64,000 bases of DNA, taken from positions 50,542-114,541 of the forward strand of contig LQPB01000062.1 of assembly GCA_002102225.1 (NCBI GenBank), given 5' to 3'. Below the pieces are notes generated by a model. It did not search any database, was not told the origin of the DNA, and saw only the letters and a list, made by a program, of their open reading frames with translations. Origin of the DNA: Mycobacterium interjectum. GTDB taxonomy: Bacteria > Actinomycetota > Actinomycetes > Mycobacteriales > Mycobacteriaceae. This document shows, one piece after another, positions 58,014 through 64,000 of the stretch (position 1 is its first letter; every line of letters starts with the position of its first letter). A program made the translations under genes and the position numbers.

Positions 58014-58571
58014 ATGATTGATGAGGCTCTCTTCGACGCGGAAGAGAAAATGGAGAAGGCCGTGTCGGTGGCTCGCGACGAACTGTCCACCATCCGCACC
58101 GGGCGCGCCAACCCGGGCATGTTCAACCGGATCGTGATCGACTACTACGGCACCAACACGCCCATCACGCAGCTGGCCAGCATCAACGTTCCCGAGGCGC
58201 GGCTCGTCGTGATCAAGCCCTACGAGGCCAACCAGCTGCACGCCATCGAGACGGCCATCCGCAACTCCGACCTGGGCGTGAACCCCACCAACGACGGCAC
58301 GTTGATCCGGGTCGCGGTGCCGCAGCTGACCGAGGAGCGCCGCCGCGAGCTGGTCAAGCAGGCCAAGCACAAGGGGGAGGAGGCGCGGGTGTCGGTGCGC
58401 AACATTCGCCGCAAGGCCATGGAGGAGCTGCACCGCATCCGCAAGGACGGGGAGGCCGGCGAGGACGAGGTCGGCCGGGCGGAAAAGGATTTGGACAAGA
58501 CCACCCATCAGTACGTCACCCAGATCGACGACCTGGTCAAGCACAAAGAAGGCGAGCTGCTGGAGGTCTAG
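58014..58571 (+). CDS. frr: Ribosome recycling factor
   Basis: A 185-residue tRNA-mimic that splits post-termination ribosomes with EF-G. STIRTGRANPGMFNRIVIDY, YYGTNTPITQLASINVPEAR, and VRNIRRKAMEELHRIRKDGE are conserved. ATG 58014 has GAGGGGAAG upstream and is 10 bp after pyrH. Same length as M. tuberculosis. Confidence 0.97.
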   Translation: MIDEALFDAEEKMEKAVSVARDELSTIRTGRANPGMFNRIVIDYYGTNTPITQLASINVPEARLVVIKPYEANQLHAIETAIRNSDLGVNPTNDGTLIRVAVPQLTEERRRELVKQAKHKGEEARVSVRNIRRKAMEELHRIRKDGEAGEDEVGRAEKDLDKTTHQYVTQIDDLVKHKEGELLEV

Positions 58572-58592
58572 CGGCCGCTCAGCAACGTATCC

Positions 58593-59516
58593 GTGGTGAC
58601 TACCGGCGCAGGCGCCCCGTCCGACGAGCCGCGGCGTGGGCCCCGGGAAGCGACCCCGCAGCCGGCCAACAAGACGTCGCGGGCCGGCCGCGACCTGCGC
58701 GCCGCGATCGCGGTGGGCGTCAGCATCGGCGCCGTCCTCGTCGCGACGCTGGTGTTCGCCCCCCGGTACTGGGTGGTCCTGTGCGCGGGGGCCATCCTCG
58801 TCGCCAGCCACGAGGTGGTGCGCCGGCTGCGCGAGGCCGGCTACGTCATCCCGCTCATCCCGTTGCTGATCGGCGGGCAGGTCACCGTCTGGCTGACCTG
58901 GCCGTACCGCTCCGCCGGCGCGCTGGCCGGCTTCGGGGCCACCGTGGTGGCCTGCATGGTGTGGCGGCTGTTCCAGCAGGACAACAGCAAGCGGCCGGAA
59001 CCGTTCGCCGGATCACCGTCGGCGAACTACCTCCGCGACGCGTCCGCCACCGTGTTCCTGGCCGCCTGGGTCCCGCTGTTCGCCTCCTTCGCCGCGATGC
59101 TGGTGTACCCGAAGGACGGCGCCGGACGGGTGTTTTGCCTGATGATCACCGTCGTCGCCTCCGACGTCGGCGGCTACGCCGTGGGCGTGCTGCTGGGCAA
59201 GCATCCGATGGTCCCGGCGATCAGCCCGAAGAAGTCGTGGGAGGGGTTCGCCGGTTCGCTGGTCTTCGGGATCACGGCCGCGATCCTGACCGCGACCCTG
59301 CTGGCCCACAAGCCGCTGTGGGTCGGCGCGCTGCTGGGGGTGGTGCTGGTCATCACCTGCACGCTGGGTGACCTGGTGGAGTCCCAGATCAAGCGCGACC
59401 TCGGCATCAAGGACATGGGCCGGCTGCTGCCCGGTCACGGCGGCCTGATGGACCGGCTCGACGGGGTGCTGCCGTCGGCGGTCGCGGCGTGGACGGTGCT
59501 GACGCTCGTGCGCTGA
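58593..59516 (+). CDS. cdsA: Phosphatidate cytidylyltransferase
   Basis: A 307-residue membrane enzyme that makes CDP-diacylglycerol, precursor of phosphatidylinositol, cardiolipin and phosphatidylethanolamine. The family signature is SQIKRDLGIKDMGRLLPGHG followed by GLMDRLDG near the C-terminus; ISPKKSWEGFAGSL is also conserved. About eight transmembrane segments follow a polar leader of 35 residues. The start is GTG 58593 or the adjacent GTG 58596. Confidence 0.94.
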   Translation: MVTTGAGAPSDEPRRGPREATPQPANKTSRAGRDLRAAIAVGVSIGAVLVATLVFAPRYWVVLCAGAILVASHEVVRRLREAGYVIPLIPLLIGGQVTVWLTWPYRSAGALAGFGATVVACMVWRLFQQDNSKRPEPFAGSPSANYLRDASATVFLAAWVPLFASFAAMLVYPKDGAGRVFCLMITVVASDVGGYAVGVLLGKHPMVPAISPKKSWEGFAGSLVFGITAAILTATLLAHKPLWVGALLGVVLVITCTLGDLVESQIKRDLGIKDMGRLLPGHGGLMDRLDGVLPSAVAAWTVLTLVR

Positions 59517-59538
59517 CGTGGCCGATACTGGACGGGTC

Positions 59539-60633
59539 ATGGTCCAACAATTGGTCTTCACCGAACCGCGCCCGAGCCGGCCGCCCCGGCACCTGGCCGA
59601 CCTCGACGCGGCGGGCCGCGCGTCGGCCGTCGCGGAGCTCGGCCTGCCGGCGTTTCGGGCCAAGCAGCTCGCGCACCAGTACTACGGCCGGCTGATCGCC
59701 GACCCGCAACGGATGACGGACCTTCCCGCGGCGGTGCGCGACGTGATCGCGGAGGCGATGTTCCCGACGCTGCTCGCCGCGGCGGCCGAGGTCACCTGTG
59801 ACGAAGGGCAGACGCGAAAGATGTTGTGGCGGGCCATCGATGGCGCCACCGTCGAGTCGGTGCTGATGCGCTACCCGGACCGCAACACGGTGTGCATCTC
59901 GTCGCAGGCCGGGTGCGGCATGGCGTGCCCGTTCTGCGCCACCGGCCAGGGCGGGCTGACCCGCAACCTGTCCACCGCCGAAATCCTGGAACAGGTGCGG
60001 GCGGGCGCGGCGGCGCTGCGCGACGACTTCGGGGACCGGCTGTCCAACGTGGTCTTCATGGGCATGGGCGAGCCGCTGGCCAACTACGCCAGGGTGCTGG
60101 CGGCGGTGCGGCGCATCACCGAGCCCCCGCCGCACGGCTTCGGCATTTCGGCCCGCTCGGTGACGGTGTCCACGGTGGGCCTGGCCCCGGCGATCCGCAA
60201 ACTCGCCGACGAGCGCCTCGCGGTGACGCTGGCGCTGTCGTTGCACGCGCCCGACGACGACCTGCGCGACACCCTGGTCCCGGTCAACAACCGGTGGAAG
60301 ATCGCCGAGGCGCTCGAGGCGGCCCGGTACTACGCCGACGTGACCGGCCGGCGGGTCTCGATCGAGTACGCCCTGATCCGCGACGTCAACGATCAGCCCT
60401 GGCGGGCCGACCTGCTGGGCAAGCGGCTGCATCGGGCGCTCGGCCCGCTGGTGCACGTCAACCTGATCCCGCTCAACCCGACCCCCGGCAGCGACTGGGA
60501 TGCCAGCCCCAAGGCGGTGGAGCGGGAATTCGTGCGGCGGGTCCGGGCCCACGGCGTTTCCTGCACGGTGCGGGATACGCGGGGGCGAGAGATTAGTGCC
60601 GCCTGCGGACAGCTGGCCGCCGAAGGCGGGTAG
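59539..60633 (+). CDS. rlmN: Dual-specificity 23S rRNA/tRNA m2A methyltransferase RlmN
   Basis: A 364-residue radical-SAM enzyme that methylates C2 of A2503 in 23S rRNA and A37 in tRNAs. The cluster motif is CGMACPFCATG, the GGEP-like motif is FMGMGEPL, and the two catalytic cysteines correspond to the Cys near VSCTVRDTRG and the CGMAC-loop partner. ATG 59539 gives MVQQLVFTEPRPSRPPRHL. The last codons (ACGQLAAEGG) are encoded by the first unit of the tandem repeat that follows. Confidence 0.95.
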   Translation: MVQQLVFTEPRPSRPPRHLADLDAAGRASAVAELGLPAFRAKQLAHQYYGRLIADPQRMTDLPAAVRDVIAEAMFPTLLAAAAEVTCDEGQTRKMLWRAIDGATVESVLMRYPDRNTVCISSQAGCGMACPFCATGQGGLTRNLSTAEILEQVRAGAAALRDDFGDRLSNVVFMGMGEPLANYARVLAAVRRITEPPPHGFGISARSVTVSTVGLAPAIRKLADERLAVTLALSLHAPDDDLRDTLVPVNNRWKIAEALEAARYYADVTGRRVSIEYALIRDVNDQPWRADLLGKRLHRALGPLVHVNLIPLNPTPGSDWDASPKAVEREFVRRVRAHGVSCTVRDTRGREISAACGQLAAEGG

Positions 60634-60747
60634 CTGGAGCGCAGGCGATCAGACCCAGCCTGCGGACAGCTGGCCGCCGAAGGCGGGTAGCTGGAGCGCA
60701 GGCGATTCAGCCGGGGCCTGCGGACAGCTGGCCGCCGAAGGCGGGGA
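60602..60747 (+). repeat. 57/58-bp tandem repeat, 2.5 copies, spanning the rlmN stop
   Basis: Units begin CCTGCGGACAGCTGGCCGCC at 60602, 60659 and 60717 (periods 57 and 58 bp). Units 1 and 2 share their first 48 bp exactly and differ only in the last 10; unit 3 stops after about 30 bp. The first unit includes the last rlmN codons and its TAG (60631-60633), so the array is of the MIRU/VNTR type. Confidence 0.85.
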
Positions 60748-60756
60748 TGCCAACGC

Positions 60757-63351
60757 TTAAGAGCCGAGGCGGAACTGTCCAGCGGCTTGGGTGCGGTTGG
60801 CGGCGCCCAGTTTGAGCAGGATCTTGCTCACATGGCAACTGACGGTTCTCGTGCTGATATGCAACGCGGCGGCGATCTGGGCGTCGCTTTGCCCGCCGGC
60901 CAGCAGCTGCAAAACCTCGTGTTCGCGGCGGGTCAACCCGTGGGGGTTGGCGTGGGTCTCGGCGCGGCGGCCGCGTCGGGCGGAGCCGCGCAGCGCCGAC
61001 AGCCGCTGCTGGGCGCGCCGCGCGGCGGCCCGGGCGCCCAGGTTGCGAAACGTGGCCAGTGCGGATTCGACGGCGGCGACGTCACCGCCGAGCCGGGCGA
61101 TGGCGGCGTCGTAGGGGCAGCGGCGGCGCAGCCATTCCGCGGCGGCGGCCTGCCAGTCACCGCGGATCTCCAACTCGAACGGTGTGCGGGGGTCGTCGCT
61201 GCCGGGTGCGGGGTCGTCGCCGGTCAGATACAGCCAGCGTTGCAGCGCTCCGATCAGCCACGGATCGGCGTGCGCGGGGGTGACCGCCAGCCCGGCCCGG
61301 GCTTCGCTGCGGCAGGCGTCGTCGTCGCCGGCCAGCCAGGCCGCCTCGGCGCGCGCAGCCCACACCGAGAAAAGTCGCAGCTGGTCGGGCTCGACTCCGC
61401 CCAGGTCGTCGCCGAACGGAGGTGCGGCGGGCTGCTGGCCGCGCCGGGCCGAAACGAGCCCACAGACCAATTGCGGCAAGGTCCTGTTCACGGCGGCCAG
61501 CCCCGGCCTGGTGAGAAGATCCTCGGCCACCGCGCGGGCGTGGTCCCAGTCGCCTCGTTGCATCCGCAACAACGCATCGACTCCGGTGACCAACGCCTCG
61601 AAGGTGAACACTTGACGTTCGCGGCAGTAGGCGAGCGAGTCGGCCAGATAGCGATCGGCACGCGCGCCGTCATGGTGCACTGCCGCCAGCCAGCAAATCA
61701 CTGTGGCCACCAGTCCGGCGTGTTCGCCGCGGGTCGTGGCCCCCATGCCGTCGCGCCACGCCGTCTCTAGCTGTTCCCAGCCGGTGTCAGCGGTGAGGAC
61801 CTGGCGCATCGCGGCCGCGGCGCGGCCCCGGATCACCAGGGCGTCATCGCCGAGGCGCGTTCCGATGGTGATGGCACGAGCCGCGTAATCGGCGGCGGCG
61901 GGGTCGAAACCCCAACCGCCCAACTCGGCGAGGTTGGCCAGCGCCCAGCCCAGCTGCGGGCACGGGCCGGCGCCGTCCACCAGTGCCAGCGCGTCTCGGG
62001 CGGCATCGAAGGCCTCGCGGACACGGCCCATGCCCCACAACTCATGTGAGAGCCAGCGCAGGTTCTCGCTTTGTCCGAGCGGATCGCCCAGCGACTGGCG
62101 TAGTTGGATCGCCTCGCGCCACGATGACACCGCCTCTTCGGCCAGGCCGCACAGATAGCTGGCCAGCGCGTGCTGTTCAACCCAGCGCACCTTTTGGTCG
62201 GGAGGAACGGCCCGCGCGCTGCCCAACACCAGCGCGTACAGCTGGGCGGCTTCGCGGTTGGCGCCCAGCGCGATGGAACGCTCGGCGGCGGCAACCCCGT
62301 GGCGGATCACCGCGTCGGTGTCACCCGCTTGGTCGGCGTGAAAGGCCAACGCGGCCAGCGCGTTTGGATTGATGGGTGGTTCGGCCAATGCGGTCAGCGC
62401 CCGCTTGTGCAGCATGCGCCGCTGCGTTTCGGGGATTTGTTCCAGGGTGGCGCGCCGGGCCAATTCATGGCGAAACCGCACGCCCTGCTCGTCGATCAGT
62501 AACACACCGGCGCTGACACATTCGGCCAGCGCCGCGTCGCCGTCCGGGCACACCCGGTCCAGCAGGTTGACCGCCACGCGCGGGCCGCAGGTGGCGGCCG
62601 CGTCGGCGACAGCGCGCGCGTCCGACGACAACCGCGCCAGCCGGCCCCACACCGCCTCGGTCACGCTGTGCGGCAACGCCCGTCGGCGCAGCGCCTCGGC
62701 GCCCGCGGCCAGAACCTCGGTGAGGTAAAACGGGTTTCCGCCGGTGACTTCGTGTAATTGCCCGGCGTTGACCCCGCTGCCGGCGGCCAGCACCGCGACC
62801 GCGGCGCGGCTCAGCGGCTCCAACCTGACGCGGCTGATTCCCGCGCAGCCCGCCAGGTCCCCGAGGGCGACCGAAAGGGGGTGCTGGCGGTCGACTTCGT
62901 CCTCGCGGTAGGTCACCACCAGCAGCACCGGCAGCGACTCGATGCGCCGGGTGAGGAAGCGCACCAGATCGAGCGTGGCCCCGTCGGCCCAGTGGGCATC
63001 CTCGATCACCCAGACCCAGCGCTGCCCGTTGCGCAACACCATCAGCAGGCGCCGGTACAGCGCGCCGGTGTCACCGGATTCGATTGCCGAGATCAGTCCG
63101 CCCGCCGCCGCGGGGCTGAGGCCGGCGAGGGCATCGATCAGCGGGCCCAGCGGACGCGGCGCGGCCAATGGGTCACACCAACCCACCAACACCGTCGCCG
63201 AATTGACTCTGGTGATGAACCGCCGCACCACCGCGGTCTTGCCCACCCCCGCCTCGCCCCGGAGCAACATCACCCGGCCCGCGCCGGCGGGCGCCCGCAG
63301 CAGCCTGCCCAGCTCGGCCAGCGCCGCCTCGCGCTCCAGCAACCGTTCCAT
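60757..63351 (-). CDS. Large LuxR-family ATPase regulator (LAL/MalT-like)
   Basis: An 864-residue regulator. An N-terminal AAA/NTPase domain has Walker A GEAGVGKT (32-39), VWVIEDAHWADGATLDLV (Walker B) and LLVVTYREDEVDRQH. A helical TPR-like middle (about 330-770) follows, then a C-terminal LuxR helix-turn-helix (about 800-860: LTRREHEVLQLLAGGQSDAQ, IAAALHISTRTVSCHVSKIL). It probably binds an unknown inducer and activates transcription after ATP-driven oligomerisation. It is divergent from the PE gene, with a 237-bp gap, and may control it. M. tuberculosis has paralogues of this type but not here. Confidence 0.9.
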   Translation of the reverse strand: MERLLEREAALAELGRLLRAPAGAGRVMLLRGEAGVGKTAVVRRFITRVNSATVLVGWCDPLAAPRPLGPLIDALAGLSPAAAGGLISAIESGDTGALYRRLLMVLRNGQRWVWVIEDAHWADGATLDLVRFLTRRIESLPVLLVVTYREDEVDRQHPLSVALGDLAGCAGISRVRLEPLSRAAVAVLAAGSGVNAGQLHEVTGGNPFYLTEVLAAGAEALRRRALPHSVTEAVWGRLARLSSDARAVADAAATCGPRVAVNLLDRVCPDGDAALAECVSAGVLLIDEQGVRFRHELARRATLEQIPETQRRMLHKRALTALAEPPINPNALAALAFHADQAGDTDAVIRHGVAAAERSIALGANREAAQLYALVLGSARAVPPDQKVRWVEQHALASYLCGLAEEAVSSWREAIQLRQSLGDPLGQSENLRWLSHELWGMGRVREAFDAARDALALVDGAGPCPQLGWALANLAELGGWGFDPAAADYAARAITIGTRLGDDALVIRGRAAAAMRQVLTADTGWEQLETAWRDGMGATTRGEHAGLVATVICWLAAVHHDGARADRYLADSLAYCRERQVFTFEALVTGVDALLRMQRGDWDHARAVAEDLLTRPGLAAVNRTLPQLVCGLVSARRGQQPAAPPFGDDLGGVEPDQLRLFSVWAARAEAAWLAGDDDACRSEARAGLAVTPAHADPWLIGALQRWLYLTGDDPAPGSDDPRTPFELEIRGDWQAAAAEWLRRRCPYDAAIARLGGDVAAVESALATFRNLGARAAARRAQQRLSALRGSARRGRRAETHANPHGLTRREHEVLQLLAGGQSDAQIAAALHISTRTVSCHVSKILLKLGAANRTQAAGQFRLGS

Positions 63352-63405
63352 CAGCGCAGCGCTCCCGGCCGGGTGCGGGCAGGGCGCCGCGAAACCGGGC
63401 GCCCA

Positions 63406-63427
63406 AAATACGTAGATTTACGGATTT
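63406..63427. promoter_or_regulatory. Imperfect A+T-rich inverted repeat between the LuxR and PE genes
   Basis: AAATACGTA (63406-63414) and TACGGATTT (63419-63427) are inverted arms matching at 8 of 9 positions around GATT. They lie 55 bp before the LuxR start, in an otherwise GC-rich spacer, so they may be an operator for that regulator or for its own promoter. Confidence 0.45.
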
Positions 63428-63588
63428 CCGCGGCTATCGAACGGCGCACACTGGGCAGCGTGCGTCCCGGGCGGCCGACACAGCCGCAGCAACGGCAACA
63501 TCTGGACATGATGCGCTCTTAATGTAGCCGCGACGCCGCCCGGGTGCGCGCTAAGTCGGCGAAACGTCTTCCGGGGCAGGGGAATCAG

Positions 63589-64000
63589 ATGCCGTATGTG
63601 ATAGCGGCACCGGCGGCTGTGGCGTCGGCGGCGGCGGATCTTTGCAGTATCGGGTCGGCGTTGACCCAGGCCCATGCGATGGCAGTGGGGCCGACGACGG
63701 GGTTGCTGGCGGCCGGGGCGGATGAGGTGTCGGCCGCGGTGGCGGCGCTGTTCGGCAGCCACGCGCAGGCCTTTCAGGACCTCGGTGCGCGGGCGGCGGC
63801 GTTCCACGCCGAATTTGTGCAGGCCATGCAGGCCGCGGCGGGGTCATATGCGGCCAGCGAGGCGGCCAACGCTTCGCCGTTGGCGGCCGCGGAGCAAGAC
63901 GCCATGGGCGCGGTCAACGCGCCGGCCCAGGCCCTGTTCGGGCGCCCGCTGATCGGCAACGGCACGCCGGGTGGGCCGGGGCAGGCGGGCGCCCGAACAG
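63589..64000 (+). CDS. PE family protein with PE_PGRS-type linker, 5' part only
   Basis: The first 137 residues of a gene running off the window. The PE domain (about 1-95) shows MPYVIAAPAAVASAAADLCS, APTTGLLAAGADEVSAAVAAL-like pattern and AAFHAEFVQAM. A YxxxE secretion signature (YAASE) follows the domain. The last residues read ALFGRPLIGNGTPGGPGQAG, and GRPLIGNG is the linker typical of PE_PGRS proteins. Gly-rich repeats are therefore expected beyond the edge. ATG 63589 has GGGGCAGGGGAA upstream. Such proteins are exported by type VII secretion. M. avium-complex genomes are usually said to lack PE_PGRS genes. Confidence 0.82.
   Translation, partial: MPYVIAAPAAVASAAADLCSIGSALTQAHAMAVGPTTGLLAAGADEVSAAVAALFGSHAQAFQDLGARAAAFHAEFVQAMQAAAGSYAASEAANASPLAAAEQDAMGAVNAPAQALFGRPLIGNGTPGGPGQAGART

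Noticed and set aside
60633..60760. Extra C-terminal coding or a small gene in the repeat after rlmN
   Set aside because: Alternate frames through the repeat merely restate the repeat unit; the shift between 57 and 58 bp breaks any conserved frame.

Overview
This window reads as chromosomal DNA of a slow-growing Mycobacterium, most like the M. avium complex or a relative. It is very GC-rich, with many GTG and TTG starts, mycobacterium-only families (SepIVA, LppW, an MPT63-like protein, PknI, a PE protein) and a gene order that follows M. tuberculosis H37Rv from about Rv2972c down to Rv2880c in inverted orientation. Orthology statements rest on remembered synteny and protein features, not on a search.

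Region by region. 1-7.0 kb: end of a secreted HNH-type protein, an aldo/keto reductase with a decayed tandem paralogue, the LipN esterase, the DsbA/VKOR oxidative-folding pair, RsmD, CoaD, a SnoaL-like protein, a remnant of purU, and a DUF318 permease behind a palindrome that looks like a copper (RicR/CsoR-type) operator. The roughly 35-gene PDIM/PGL lipid locus that follows in M. tuberculosis is absent; the permease lies next to sepIVA. 7.2-19 kb: sepIVA, DUF177, rnc, mutM, a PIG-L deacetylase, OsmC, acylphosphatase, smc, ftsY and amt-glnB, leading into glnD. 19-32 kb: glnD, a helicase, an alpha/beta hydrolase, ffh, an amidohydrolase, a shortened pknI, a D-aminoacylase-type enzyme with a TetR gene, and dacB2. 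32-38.4 kb: the rpsP-khpA-rimM-trmD operon, lppW, and rplS-lepB-rnhB-DUF2469. 38.4-47.9 kb: a GAF-ANTAR regulator, an epimerase, fdhD (no fdhF beside it), yraN-comM-dprA, viuB with a lactate monooxygenase, xerC and an M23 peptidase. 48-51.7 kb: rpsB-tsf, amiC and a MarR regulator. 51.8-56.9 kb: an accessory block with a stress flavour (DUF1360, ChaB-like, short-chain dehydrogenase, MPT63-like, acyltransferase, orphan PhoB-type regulator, CsbD-like). 57.2-60.6 kb: pyrH-frr-cdsA-rlmN. 60.6-64 kb: a 57/58-bp tandem repeat, a large LuxR-family ATPase regulator, and, divergent from it, the start of a PE gene with a PE_PGRS-type linker cut by the window edge.

Functionally this is mostly housekeeping: protein export (ffh, ftsY, lepB, dsbA/vkor), translation and ribosome maturation (rpsP, rplS, rpsB, tsf, frr, rimM, trmD, rsmD, rlmN, rnc), nitrogen sensing (amt-glnB-glnD) and DNA handling (smc, xerC, dprA, mutM, rnhB). 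I found no CRISPR array, rRNA, tRNA, prophage or intact insertion sequence. No wholly new multi-gene system stands out. The most informative unexplained structure is two gene remnants (aldo/keto reductase, purU), two families of dispersed intergenic elements, a tandem repeat at the end of rlmN, the copper-type palindrome, a promoter block shared by rpsP and rplS, a set of probable leaderless promoters, and the LuxR-ATPase/PE pair.
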